Assembly (NCBI GenBank): GCA_020881915.1 | Contig: JAJFPB010000003.1 | Coordinates: 4,588,001 to 4,652,000, forward strand | Reading direction: 5' to 3' | Length of the DNA: 64,000 nt | From: Paramyrothecium sp. XJ0827 | Lineage: Eukaryota > Ascomycota > Sordariomycetes > Hypocreales > Stachybotryaceae | Shown here: positions 11,358 through 22,882 of the stretch, one piece after another | Position numbering within the stretch: position 1 is the first letter of the stretch | Layout: every line of letters begins with the position of its first letter | Program-made: the position numbers and the translations under genes | Notes under the pieces: generated by a model | What the model was told of the DNA's origin: nothing | What the model saw: the letters and a program-made list of their open reading frames with translations, nothing else | Database searches by the model: none

Positions 11358-12347
11358 TTATTGATTCTTCGGGCGGCTTCTTGACTGTCAATTAGGTACG
11401 GTATACCGACCTACCGAGCGTTTTATAGTTAATCGCTAAACTATATAACTGTAGGAGTGTAGCAACGCACCTGATCGTTATCGTCGGTGGGATCGCGATA
11501 AAATTCAACTGTTCCGCCGAAAAGTCTGTTTTCGAGCCATCTACCAGACTCGCCTCGCGCTGCATTTCTTCCCTGATTGCCATAGTTTAAGTGTGTGACT
11601 CCAGGTGGTGTGACACTTCTCCCAGGCCGATTTTGAGCAAGATAAGCAACAAAAGCATGGCAAAGTTCGTGAGCTGTCGCAACCCCGAATAAGAAGAGGA
11701 AGTTCTTAAATCGTGGTCCATACTTTTTATCGCCAGCCGCAGCCATAGCCATAGAAGCAGAGCCCATATTCGCAACTCGCTGATGGATTGTTAGTAAAAT
11801 GAAACAAAGTCTTTGGTGAAACTTGCTCTGTGATTGTAGGTAATGTTTACTCCGAGCTTAGGCATATAGTTGTCGAGATTCCCATCCCATCCCGGAAGAC
11901 GAGACGTCATAGCCAAGACATCAGGGTTGCCAATGTCGTCTATGACAACCATGGGAAAGTCTTCTCTGATTCTTCTCAGGAACATGTTGACATAGTGAGG
12001 CATCATACTGGCTTGCCCGCCAAATTGGTGAAGGCGATTGGCATGCCACTCCTGCACAACGGTGTTGCCAAGCGCATTCAAGCATTCTCTGCCAGAAGGT
12101 GACTCTAATATTTCCAGACCGATATTAATAGATGCCGCGAGCTGGTAAATTCTTGGTTAAAGGAGTTCCGCAATACGACAGTAACTAATTAAAGGGTAAG
12201 AAGCCTTACATTGGTAAAAGCACATGAGTTTTCGTCCAAGCTGACATATGTAAAAGGCAAGTTGGCGGTCCGATGCCTGTTTCTCTCGTTTATAGTCAAA
12301 CGACCGATGCCGTTGGGACTAACATAAAGAGGAACTCTCGGCTGCAT
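11358..12347 (-). CDS. HExxH-motif protein, putative zinc metallopeptidase-like, unknown
   Basis: Four exons on the minus strand join in phase: 12347-12210, 12141-11851, 11779-11471 and a short last exon 11384-11358, for about 254 residues. Exon 3 encodes ATAHELCHAFVAYL, a zincin-type HExxH (His180, Glu181, His184) inside a hydrophobic helix. A conserved-looking GESGRWLE follows with Glu220 and Glu226, 35-41 residues later, either of which could be the third zinc ligand as in gluzincins. There is no signal peptide. The middle exon contains VVIDDIGNPDVLAMTSRLPGWDG, which I cannot place. Introns carry good donors (GTAAGG, GTAAAC, GTGCGT); a TACTAAC branch site is seen in intron 2. The last exon is the least certain. 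Peptidase function is inference from one motif. Confidence 0.6.
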
Positions 12348-13132
12348 TGTGGTGCTGAGGAGAATGGAGGAGAAGAAAGACGGACAATTAAAGTTATAGA
12401 AAATCGCGTTCGATGGCCCACAACTCGAAGATAAGACGCTTTCAGTTATGAAATAGGCGGGATATTGCGGTGTGATGTGAAGTTAGGTGTTACTTGTCGG
12501 TTGAGATTCATTCAAATCGAAAACTGCCTCGGAAGATTGGGCTAGACAGGTCATCCTTATATACTCGCCTCCATCACTCGTGAGTGATGTTGGTTTGCTT
12601 GTAAGGCTTGCGTTGGCGTTTATGGTATGCATTCCATCCAATACTGCTTGCTGAAAGGTTGGAAGGTCTGTAAATTTAGAAGCATTTGGCGCTGCATTGT
12701 TTCATTTAACGCCCGAGGTACTTCACTAGTCAACAGACACCGACGAACTTCAAGCCAGTGCAAGAAGAGGGTTCAGTCAAGGATTCTATTATGCAGTTGG
12801 TTGTTTGCATCTCAATGAAAAAGGAAATGAATCTTACGCATGGCCACCTTGGTCTAACCTGGCCGTTGGACACTTTTGAACGGGCCAATCAGTCAGTGTC
12901 TTTTAACAGTGCCCAGGTTGAGCGGTCATTTCATTGGCCCAAGGGCAGGGGCCGGCATGGGTTAATTCCGCCCCCGCCTTCACTGAGCGCTTATGCGCCT
13001 TGGCTGTCCGGTTATGGTCGAGGACTTGATCAACGCAACCTTTCCACCACTTTGATCTGGAGTGCTTAAGAACTCAACTTTGCCGGGAAGATTGGTTCAT
13101 TCTTCACACATTACTTTTCGGAATTCCTTCAA
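12348..13132. other. divergent intergenic region
   Basis: Lies between the minus-strand HExxH gene and the plus-strand gene at 13133, so it should hold both promoters. I see no gene in it. Confidence 0.5.
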
Positions 13133-14357
13133 ATGGTTGCGGGAGCAAGTGAACAGCCCATGGCGGGCCTTGAGATTCTCAACGACCAACACAAGCATGC
13201 ACTTATCCGTGCAGTTCTTAACTTGTTGGCAACGGATTTGGCAGAGTTTGTTTATGCCCAAATACTCGATGGCCTACCGACAGAAGATTCACTCCGAGAC
13301 TCCTACGTCTGGATGGAAAATCACCCAGTCTATTCTTTAAACCATGACAAGCTTTGTGACGGATTCCTCGAGAAAGCTCGACTTTACAAATCCGATTTTC
13401 GTCCCGAAGACTTGCGCTTTGAGAAATCGGTGAGTCGTTTCATGTAAGGCGAATCTCATTCTCCCATGCTTACCATACAAAGCTACTAGTTGCGTATGGA
13501 CATACCACCGTAGGTTCCGCAGAATTTCATCTTCGACTCATTGAGCTTGTCGTTATTGCCTGCCACGACATAGCAGCTCACCTGTATGAGCTGGATGATG
13601 GTGCTCACAAGCATGCTTTGCATGAAGAATGGTTAGCACAAGAACTTCCTGCTTCAGTCAACGGGTTCCATCGAAAAGGTTATATCTTGCCACCTGCTGC
13701 TTTCTTCCATATCGAGTACCGATATCCGGAGCAATATCCTCGCGGGCTCGCCGACGTTGCTGGCTATTGGGCTGAAGCTAAGATATTTGGTGGCGTGGTT
13801 GTTTTTGACAGAGGCGAAAGTGAAAAAGAGGTAAGCTTAGACTCCACTCCTAACTGAGCTCTTGCAGCTTTCCATAGCTGCCTCATAGTCCACATTTAGC
13901 TGACGATTTTATTCAGTGCAAAGCTATGTGGATTCACGGCGGAGCTTTGAACGACCCTGAAACATTATACCCTCCCACCCCCGAGCAATTTGAAGGACTC
14001 CTAAAATTTCTTCTTTCTGAAGAAGACGAGCTTCCCCCGCTACCACTACCCATTCATGGCACATTCCATAACAGGCCTCGCTGGGAACCCGATATGGCTT
14101 TGTCACGATATCACATATTTCGCAACAGATACGAGCGGAAGATTATCTCGAGACCAGAAAATCCAACGTGTCACCGTGATACCCATAATTGGCCTGAATG
14201 GATTGATGAATACTTCTTGGCAGAACAAGCGCAAGCCGAGCATCAAGGTCTACCAGTTGACCATGATGGAGTTAAAGCTGCTTTGAGACGACTGAAGGAA
14301 GTGACACCGTCATCTCCGTGCTGGAGCACTCGCCCTCAGTGGGATATGGACGAGTAA
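13133..14357 (+). CDS. conserved fungal protein of unknown function
   Basis: Three exons in phase 0: 13133-13429, 13483-13830 and 13917-14357, giving 361 residues. It reads as a soluble protein without signal peptide or membrane segments. Exon 2 carries a His-rich helix (VVIACHDIAAHLYELDDGAHKH) of 22 residues at most, then GLADVAGYWAEAKIFGG. Exon 3 opens with CKAMWIHGG and contains LYPPTPEQFEGLLKFLL. I recall similar GYWAE..IFGGVV..DRGESG-type proteins in many fungi, where they are annotated as hypothetical; I cannot name a domain. Clean splice junctions across three exons with long conserved-looking frames argue for a functional gene. Met at 13133 is the first in-frame ATG after the upstream promoter-like region. 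Confidence 0.75.
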
Positions 14358-15945
14358 CTTTCGAGATGGCTGGAAAGTATGGGGGGACATCTCTCGATGT
14401 GCAATTGCCATCGGATTACCATCAGGCATCTCGCACAGACTGATTTCAAGGACATGCCAGCAAAGAAGGGCTCGTGAGGCGTCTAGATGGAGGTATGAAG
14501 CACCCGCGTCGCATCCCTCCAGTGAGCACTCAGGCGCAGATTCCGAATCCTGATCACTCAGTATGAAGAGGAAAGCAAGGTAGAAGATAGTTCAACATAA
14601 ATCCTTGAGAGGAACTTCCAGCATGTTAGTGTCAGAAATAAAACAGTAGGATTATGAGCCGAATTAATCCCAATTCAGCTATTGACCACTTGAATTCTCC
14701 AGTAACTCATTTCGTGTTGTCATGGGAAGCGAGGTGTGCCATACCATGTGCGGATACACCTATCACTGCAACTATCACGGGCCCTGGTGATGATGTGCCC
14801 TGTTGCACCGTTGAATCAGATCCGTACTTGTCACCCGGTAAACCCAATGAGCGCTACGCATACAGCTGCGTCTTTGAGCATGCATAAGTGCCGGGACCCA
14901 CGAAACACGCGCCTTTGACCTAGTGATGCTGAGAAACACCCAGAAACCGTGGATACAGTGCATTTCTTTTTCCTGGCAGAAGTGTCAAGCAATATGTCCG
15001 AGACATGCTGTTATGTTCACTAGGACTTATTCGCAGGAGTGAATGTCTTTTCCTATCTAAAATACTTTAGACAAATGCGCTAATTACCTGTTCTTGTCAA
15101 AGCTCTCTACTGCTTCACCGGGCTTTGGTCTACTTTTTCACACTAAATAGCGGCTTTGGTCAGCGTTTCGAGGTTGATATGATTGGTAATAGGCGTGCTA
15201 GTATGATCAATCTTGTTTTTTTACCCTCAGCATTTCCTTCCCATGACAACGGTGCGGCATAGTCCATACAAGGTTCTCCGACTATCGTTGCGTTGGAAAA
15301 TGAGATTTGACAATGGACTTTGAGATACTTTTTCGAGTTCGGGAGTTTCCGAAGCGAAGGCCCTCCTTTTTGCCCATCACAGGCATGAAGTCCTCAAAAT
15401 CGGGAACGAACAGCAACACAAGCAGTTAACAAAACTAAGAACAACCATCTTTCCTCGTCACACCAACGCAGCAGCGTGGATGGGCTTATTTGTCAGTGTT
15501 CAATTCCCAAATTTTGTTATTGGAGGGTTACATCTCAAAAAGTCCCTAAGCTTACTGTTCAATTTAACCGGTCGGAGGCCGGTTGGTAGGTTAGGTTATG
15601 GTCACTAACAAGGCTCTAGACGATGTGTCAAACCAACCAACATACGCCCTTGCGTTCAACCTGTGGGGTGTAAGTAGATTCGGGGTTATTCGACCGTCTG
15701 GGCTCAGTCCAAGTCGAAGGCACACCATGACAGTACCGGAATTCAGTATCCGAGCGTTAAGATGTTGGTGGAATGATAGAAAGGGGGGTTTGGATGGAAC
15801 GCATAACACAGTAGTGGGTTGGCTGTAGCCCCCAGCTATAAACGATCAATGTCCATGGCTGAGGGGTTTGAGTTGGAATTCTTTTCCATTGCACTTCTTT
15901 CCCTCAGAAATATTCCAGTCTGACTTGAACCTTTTCGGCGCAAGT
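14358..15945. other. gene-free stretch
   Basis: No supported gene; frames are short and unrelated to known families. The last 100-300 bases should be the promoter of the EthD-like gene. Confidence 0.5.
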
Positions 15946-16494
15946 ATGGCAGAACAGAAGCAAGAACAGCTGCAGCAGCAGCAGCAGGCCCCAAAGCTTA
16001 AGGTCTCAGTTCTTCACTACCGAGGCCAATCTCATGATGAAGAGACATTCTTGAAGTGGTACCTGGAGGAGCAGATTCCTCGCTTCATTCCTATTGCTCA
16101 CAGACATGGCATCGACCGCTGCCAACTGGTGTGTCTCTCACTTCGTAGCCCAGCTAGGACTTTAATCTATGTCGCCCGCGTCTAAACAGCACTGACTCTC
16201 TTTCAATAGTGCATCACACCTCAAGCCTTCAAGGAGCAGTTCCAAGCTGACTTAGATCAGCTCAAGGGGGGCTGCGCACAGCGATGGAACATGGCTCCGT
16301 ATGATGCAGCCACCATTTACTGGGTGATAGATGCGCAGAAGCTTCGCAATATGCTGAACGATCCCGATTGGAACATCAAAGTTACTGCATTTGAGACCGG
16401 ATGGATTGACCAGCACAAGGTTGATGTACAGGTCGGCACCCAGACCACTTTCATTGAGCAGGGAAAGATTGTCAATACTGTGGCAAAGGAATGA
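15946..16494 (+). CDS. EthD-domain-like protein
   Basis: Two exons, 15946-16128 and 16210-16494, give 155 residues. The product resembles fungal EthD-like proteins, small ferredoxin-fold alpha+beta dimers often found near pigment or secondary-metabolite enzymes. Supporting elements are KVSVLHYRGQ (first strand), EETFLKWYLEEQIPR (helix), the Trp-containing middle (RWNMAPYDAATIYWV) and NMLNDPDWNIKV before the last strand. A Gln-rich tract precedes the domain (residues about 4-16). I chose the ATG at 15946; an in-frame upstream region could add about 26 residues without family support. No biosynthetic cluster is visible around it. The reaction is unknown. Confidence 0.8.
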
Positions 16495-17592
16495 TTAGAA
16501 TAGACTTCTCACAACGGCGGATTTTATTCAGCTGATTTAATTGCAACGTAGGGCATCCTTAGGCCACGCATCATCTTGATCGTCTCATTTCTGTGCGTCT
16601 CTGGGCCATTATCGCCATGAATTTCATCGGCTTTACCCATCTTCTCTCGAGTAGTTTGCATTTAGACGAATATTGATTATCCACTAGATGAGGTATGGAT
16701 GATGAAAATACTTCTGAGTTCGATTGGATTATCTTTTTGGAATAAAAGGATAAGACCGGTGGTGAAATGACCTTTGCATCTCTACAGAAGAAGAGTAGAA
16801 GCCTACATTGGCCGACAAGTTCTGTAATAAGACAGTCAGAACATCTTTCATTTCATTCAGACGGCATGATGACGCCCAGAGGCACCGAGAACAGTCCATA
16901 TGTACGATTGGATGTACGTCGTCCAACTTAAATACGGAATAAGAAATCTGGGTGTAGCGCAGTCATTCAAACCCTTCGAAGGCAAAACGAGTGTGTTTTT
17001 CCTTTTTGCCTGCCGCCCATTCTGCCTTCTTAGATTGTTGTCCTCCCTGAAATTGGATGTTCCTAAATTTATTGAGCACAGCGCACGGGAGAGTCAGGTT
17101 AAATAACTATAATTTTAACTTGGTAATCAGACCACCATTAGAGGGTTTGAGGACCTCTTATCACTGAACCAAATGTCATACAGAAAAAAAGCGCCTTGAT
17201 GATGCCCCAGGCTTTTGTATATCGCAAATCCTTTAAACAACAAGTCGCTAAACATCTCAGAGCTTATCACATTGGAGCAGCAAAGGACGCAGATGCAGTA
17301 ATCACCACGAGTTGGTCGCCGGCCGTCTTGCTTTTAGTGCTTCATTCTCACGTGTTCTGAGAGACGATGTAGCATTGCAGGTGATTTTCTTACTCTCCGG
17401 GTCTAAGAAGATGATCCTCACGCTATTTGGTGTAGTGCGGCAGGAGATTACGCAATATGACTAGCTAAAGTAATGTAGTGCGATCAAAAATCTTCAAGTC
17501 TGCTTCCCAACCGCCTATTGTACTACCTCTCAACCACGTAAAAAGAGTCAATGGTCCCTCTACTAGGTATTGCTGCGTCATCCCTTCTCTTG
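16495..17592. other. convergent intergenic region
   Basis: This is 3' sequence between the EthD-like gene and the MFS gene. No gene is supported. Confidence 0.5.
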
Positions 17593-19422
17593 CTACGCAT
17601 TCTCGTTTGGCTTGTCTAGGCCCTTCATCTCCACTGCGTGGACTACGGTCCTCGCAGCATCGAAGTTATCCCTTCCATCGAAGACTGTTCATGATTAATC
17701 AACGGCCTCAGCTCAAAGATTGAACAACTTACTGGTAGCAATTTCCTCCAGGTTAAGGCCTTTTGTCTCAACAAAGCAGAAATAAATAATAATCCAAATT
17801 AGGGAAGTAAAAACGATAGTAATGATGTAGTACTTCCACTGGATGTTTTCGAGACCGATTGGATTGATGTAATTTACAGCAAATGTTGACATGGACAGGG
17901 CAAAGAACATCCATGAGAAGAACAGTCCTCTCTGCTTAGTCGTGCACAATTCAATAGGATACGCAACGACCAATGGAAGCCAACAGATCTAGGGAACTCG
18001 TTAGTAAGTTCCTAATCAAATTTCGTCAAGATCGGGATGCGGTGTATTCCCATAGGCTTCATTTATCCACTTACACCTGTAATTTGTTAGTCCAGAGCTT
18101 TGAGAAGACTTCATCGATGACATACCGTAAAAGAAGTTGTAGACAAAGATAGAAACCACTACGCCTATTCCATAGCCGCTACTGCCTCGCTCAAGGTAAA
18201 GCGCTGCGAGCGTGGTCCAGACCACGAAGGTCAGAATCATGCCGCCGGTGCTGAACAGGAACAAGAAGCGACGTCGAATGCGTGGGATGAGCCATCCAGC
18301 ACCTAGGCCAACGATCCAGGTCCAGATGTTAATGATGCCATTGATGAGGGTCTTTTCTCGGGTAGATTTCATGCCCACGTTATCGAGAATTTGAGGAAGG
18401 TATGCACTGATGAGACCCGAGCCGCAGCACTGAGAGCCGACAGCTACAACAGTTGCAATCAGCAGCCTGCGCTGGTTGCCACGGTGCGAAAGCAGCTGCT
18501 TGATGTCAGTCTTGTTGAACTTGGTTTGAGTGGCATCAACCTCAATTCCGGCAATGATCTCCTCCCATTCCAGCTGCACCAGTGGCGTCTCAAAACCGCC
18601 TCCATGGTGTTTGATCAGTATCTTCTTGGCAGCTTCTTCGCGGCCTTTGGACGCCAGCCATCGGGGAGACTCTGGACACAAGAAGATAGTGAAAGCCTGG
18701 TAAACGGGAAGAACGATTTGCAGAAGGCATGGAATTTGCCAGGAACGGTCGCCCTAGGATTTATAAGCAAGAGCACAATGGTAGGAACTGGATGAAAGGG
18801 ATTCCATACCGGTATGTTGCGCGTTCCATAGGCAATCCAAGCACCAAGGATCAGACCAATATAGATTGTAGTGTTGTACAAAGCAGTAATCCTGGAGCGC
18901 TGGGCTGGGTGGGCAAGTTCGGTGACCAGCATGGGAGCAGCAATCTGGACTCCGGTCGACCCAAAGCCTAGCAAAAACTTGCCGGCAACGAACATCTCGA
19001 AACTCGTCGAAAAAGTTTGCATTATGGCCATTGCGATGACGATGATAGAGCCGATGAAGCACATTACCCTTCTACCGAATTTCTGAATAATCAAGGGAGC
19101 AATGAAAATGGTGATGGCGCCACCAAGCTGGGTTGAAGCACCATAGAAGCCAAGTCGAGATCCGGACGGATGATCGAATTTCTCGTTGAACGCGTCCAAC
19201 GACTGAAGGGAGTTGGTTAAACTCACGTCAAAGCCCCACGCTGCCATCGTACATGCAGGCGCAGTCTGTATACATTAGAATGCTTGTTGCGGTGGTGATG
19301 TCAAGACTTACAAGCAGGAGGTTGAGCCTGATGATGTGAGGCGACTTGTACCATGGCCTCGAGTCGATCTCTTCCAGCCTTGAGACAGCATCATGTCCCT
19401 GATTATCCTCGACAGGATCCAT
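17593..19422 (-). CDS. MFS sugar transporter (lactose/hexose permease type)
   Basis: Exons on the minus strand: 19422-19312, 19265-18810, 18753-18126, a 2-nt exon 18076-18075, 17988-17733 and 17684-17593; 514 residues. Family marks include KFGRRVMC after the second helix, PESPRWLASKGR in the central loop and FVETKGLNLEEI after helix 12. Twelve hydrophobic segments are expected and can be followed. It should import a sugar or oligosaccharide across the plasma membrane by proton symport. The odd part is at 18125-17989: two introns separated by only two bases (GT) are needed to restore the frame. The simple single-intron readings break it. The gene is divergent to a GH95 fucosidase gene 691 bases away, which suggests the transported sugar is a fucoside. 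ATG 19422 is the only ATG that precedes the first helix region. Confidence 0.82.
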
Positions 19423-20113
19423 ATTGATAAGTATAAACTTATCAAATTGGGCCTCTGTAGCCAACTGCTTCGGTTGTCACAAGTGAGGTGAAGCTCTAGG
19501 TAGATGCTCCAGGCCGTGTATCGAACGAACTGTAAGACGCCTTGAATGAAGGGGCGAGCAAGCACAGTTTAAATATTTTGCAGAAGCATCAAACATCAGC
19601 CCGAAAGGCGGAGTGAGAATATTTCCAATTGCATGGAAAGTAATTATTCCGATGCTAGCGAACGAGGTCTTGGTAAACGAGACCTCAGCATCGTAGCTGA
19701 GGGAACCGTTTATGGGCCCTCGAGAACCCCGCATGCGACTCCCCATGGGCCCCCGGATCATTGGTTTTGGAGTGCTTTAGCTCGACGCTGGTGTCTTGGC
19801 TGACGGTTGGAGGCGCCAATCCTTTCGCTTTACCCTTGGAGTTTTCCAGGATTCTACACACGTGGTCTATCCGTCGGATGTTGCAACCCATGGATGTGGT
19901 ACAGACCCGACGGGAATATTCCTCTCCGCCTCGTCCTCGGCTCCAACCTTGAGACTTCCGGAAATTGCAATGTCAAAAGGACTGGGTTCCGCAACCGAAG
20001 GCTTTTCCCCATGCCTAGCTCATTACACATTGACCTGTTATCAAACATAGTCTGGTAACCACTCATTTCCATCCTTGCAGACTACCAACATCGGCTGTTG
20101 TGAGAAAAGAAAC
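19423..20113. promoter_or_regulatory. shared divergent promoter region, MFS transporter / GH95
   Basis: 691 bases separate two opposite start codons. No complete gene lies inside. The arrangement implies a bidirectional control region that could co-induce the transporter and the glycosidase. I do not recognise a specific operator. Confidence 0.45.
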
Positions 20114-22471
20114 ATGGACTCTGAAGAGCATGTCTTGTGGTACCGTCAACCAGCCGATTATTGGGAAAACGCATTACCCATCGGCAATGGTCGTTTGGGC
20201 GCTATGGTCCGGGGGACGACCAATACGGACAGGCTGTGGATGAATGAAGACTCGGTGTGGTATGGCGGACCACAGGCCCGCGTCAACCCAGCTGCAAAGG
20301 ATAGCTTACACGAGATCCGCCGACTCATCGACGAGAACAGAGTCAATGAGGCTGAACGCCTCATCTCGAGAACTTTTACTGCCATGCCGGAGTCGCAAAG
20401 ACACTACGAACCGTTGGGTGACGTATTCTTGCATTTTGGCCATGGCCTTGACCACGAGGGATCGGAGTTCATGTCATCAGGCTTGCCAGAAGTCTCACGC
20501 GAGGCTCTCAAGCCCGAGGACGACGAAAACCCGACATCGTATCGCCGCCAGCTCGATCTGAGGACTGGTATGGTGGTGACCGAATATGAATTCAAGGGCG
20601 TGGCATACAAAAGGGAATACTTTGCAAGTTTCACGGACAATGTCATCTGCGTGCGGCTCAGTAGCAACGCAAAAGCTTCTGTCAGCCCTACGATCTCCGT
20701 AAACCGCGGCGATGACGACGACGTGAACCGCAAGCTCAACAAGACTTTCGACTCTCTCGTCCACATTCCCCAGGGCCTTCTCTTGTCTGCCTCCATGGGA
20801 GGGCGGGGTGCCGTTGACCTCAGTATGGGCGTGGTCGTCACGGTCGAGAATGGTGGAAATGTCGATGAAAGTGGCATCGACATTGCGGTGTCGAACGCCG
20901 ATTCTGTCGTGCTCTACATTGCTGGCGAAACAACGTACCGATTCAAAGATCCTGCTGTAGAAGTACAGGCACGTCTGAAGGCAGCTGCGTCGAAAGGCTG
21001 GAATGATCACGTCGCCTCCCATCTCGACAAGTTTTCGACATTTTACAACCGGGTCAGCCTACGATTGCCCTCTTTGAAGAACAGCATGGAAGTACCAACT
21101 GATGCCCGGCTCGAACGGGTCAAGGCTGGCGAACCTGATCAAGGACTGGTAGCTTTATTATTTCACTACGGACGATATCTCCTCATGAGCTGTTCGATGG
21201 ATGGCCTGCCAGCCAATTTGCAGGGTATCTGGAATCGCCACGCCATGCCAATCTGGGGCTCAAAGTACACAATCAACATCAATCTTCAGATGAATTACTG
21301 GCCAGCGGAGGTGACAAATCTTACCGAGTGCGCCGAGCCATTGTTCAATCATATAGAGAGACTGAGCGAGCGGGGAGCCGTTACAGCGCGCGACATGTAC
21401 GGCTGTCGCGGCTGGGTCGCTCACCACAATACCGACATCTGGGCGGACACGGCTCCCCAAGATCGCTGGATGCCTGCCACGTATTGGAATCTTGGCGGCG
21501 CCTGGCTGAGTCTGCATCTCTGGGAGCACTACTTGTACACTAATGACGTGGGTTTTCTGAAGCGCTTCTTCCCAGTTATGAAGGGCGCGGCGACATTCTT
21601 CGTCGACTTCCTCGTCGAGAAGGATGGCTTCCTGATCACCTCTCCGAGCGTGTCGGCAGAGAACTCCTACTACATCCCGAGAACGCACAAAGTAGCCTCT
21701 TTATGTGCAGGTCCTGCATGGGACTCACAGATCCTTCGTGAGCTGTTCGGGGCCGTCACCAAGGCTGCCTCTGAGCTTGGCGAGCAAGTTGACGAGCTGA
21801 AGGCAATATTGCCAAAGCTTCAGACACCTCAAATCGGCTCCAAGGGACAGGTTCTTGAATGGCGGGAGGAGTACGAAGAGGCAGACCCAGGGCATCGCCA
21901 CGTCTCACATCTCTGGGGCCTGTTCCCCGGAACGTCCATCCAGTCGGAAGACCTTCACCAAGCTGCCAAAGTCACCCTTCAGCGTAGAATGGCTGCTGGA
22001 GGCGGTCACACCGGTTGGAGCGTTGCATGGATGATCTGCCTATACGCGCGGTTGCGCGACAGCTCCAAAGCCGCAGAAACGATCCAGAAGATGGTCAAGA
22101 ACTCGATTATGGATAACCTATTCGACGACCATCCGCCATTCCAGATCGATGGAAACTTTGGGCTCACAGCGGCAATTGCCGAGATGCTACTCCAGAGCTA
22201 CAAGGGCGATGGAGAGGTTATCGAATTGCTTCCGTGTCTGCCATTGGACTGGGCTAGTGGCGGTTCGGTGCGAGGACTGCGAGCTCGAGGCGGTGTGATT
22301 GTGGACTTGGAGTGGCATCAAGGAAAGCTCCAGCTCGTCAGACTCGTTTCTGACGAAGATCAAGAGAAACTCCTACGAATCGACGTGTCCCGTCTGAGGT
22401 CAGGGCCTGGTGAGAGGCCGGCTGTTCTCAAAGCCGGTGAGGCACTAGAACTAGGAAGTGACTGGAACTAG
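20114..22471 (+). CDS. GH95 alpha-L-fucosidase (intracellular type)
   Basis: An intronless frame of 785 residues from ATG 20114. GH95 enzymes are inverting alpha-1,2-L-fucosidases or L-galactosidases with an N-terminal beta domain, a helical linker and an (alpha/alpha)6 barrel. Here the N-terminal part begins with [21 protein letters not shown], one residue over a typical family opening. The barrel carries the N-x-N pair (Asn388, Asn390) just before LQMNYWPAE and the Asp in FQIDGNFG (Asp679), which correspond to substrate and catalytic residues in the family. [13 protein letters not shown] and [10 protein letters not shown] are further family blocks. No signal peptide is seen, so it probably acts inside the cell after import by the divergent MFS transporter. 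Likely substrates are fucosylated glycans or xyloglucan fragments. Confidence 0.93.
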   Translation: MDSEEHVLWYRQPADYWENALPIGNGRLGAMVRGTTNTDRLWMNEDSVWYGGPQARVNPAAKDSLHEIRRLIDENRVNEAERLISRTFTAMPESQRHYEPLGDVFLHFGHGLDHEGSEFMSSGLPEVSREALKPEDDENPTSYRRQLDLRTGMVVTEYEFKGVAYKREYFASFTDNVICVRLSSNAKASVSPTISVNRGDDDDVNRKLNKTFDSLVHIPQGLLLSASMGGRGAVDLSMGVVVTVENGGNVDESGIDIAVSNADSVVLYIAGETTYRFKDPAVEVQARLKAAASKGWNDHVASHLDKFSTFYNRVSLRLPSLKNSMEVPTDARLERVKAGEPDQGLVALLFHYGRYLLMSCSMDGLPANLQGIWNRHAMPIWGSKYTININLQMNYWPAEVTNLTECAEPLFNHIERLSERGAVTARDMYGCRGWVAHHNTDIWADTAPQDRWMPATYWNLGGAWLSLHLWEHYLYTNDVGFLKRFFPVMKGAATFFVDFLVEKDGFLITSPSVSAENSYYIPRTHKVASLCAGPAWDSQILRELFGAVTKAASELGEQVDELKAILPKLQTPQIGSKGQVLEWREEYEEADPGHRHVSHLWGLFPGTSIQSEDLHQAAKVTLQRRMAAGGGHTGWSVAWMICLYARLRDSSKAAETIQKMVKNSIMDNLFDDHPPFQIDGNFGLTAAIAEMLLQSYKGDGEVIELLPCLPLDWASGGSVRGLRARGGVIVDLEWHQGKLQLVRLVSDEDQEKLLRIDVSRLRSGPGERPAVLKAGEALELGSDWN

Positions 22472-22882
22472 AAGCCCTCCGCTTTGTCTAGCAAAGTCCT
22501 CATCGGGCTTTTTTCATGAAAAGAATATGTGTCTTGCGAAGAATAGGTTAATGTTGATGAACACTAAATCTTGCTTGTTGAGATACGTCTAGACGTCATC
22601 CTAACAAATGGTAGCAAAGTAAATAAATAAAAAGTCCTTACTGTAAATTACAATAAAAAGCGGGCTGGAAAGTGTCTATCTTGAACGATATGAATATGAT
22701 GTTAGATCTAAATGAAAACAAGAAATTGTTAACAAAGTTGACTTCCAATATTTTTTTAATAATTATTTTATCACTTATTCCCTACACATTTAGTGATTAG
22801 ATCTATAGTAGAAATATCGTATGCTTATCATTTAATTGTGACTTTGTGGTTTTACAGGAAATCCATAAGCTCTTTCGATAAC
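22472..22882. other. convergent intergenic region, AT-rich
   Basis: 3' regions of the GH95 gene and the DHH gene meet here. There is a T/A-rich run at about 22748-22775. No gene. Confidence 0.6.

Noticed and set aside
18077..18126. Reading straight through the first of the twin introns in the MFS gene
   Set aside because: The frame stays open for only a few dozen codons after the helix, then leaves the transporter frame; the conserved helix at 17988 is reached in frame only with the 2-nt exon model.
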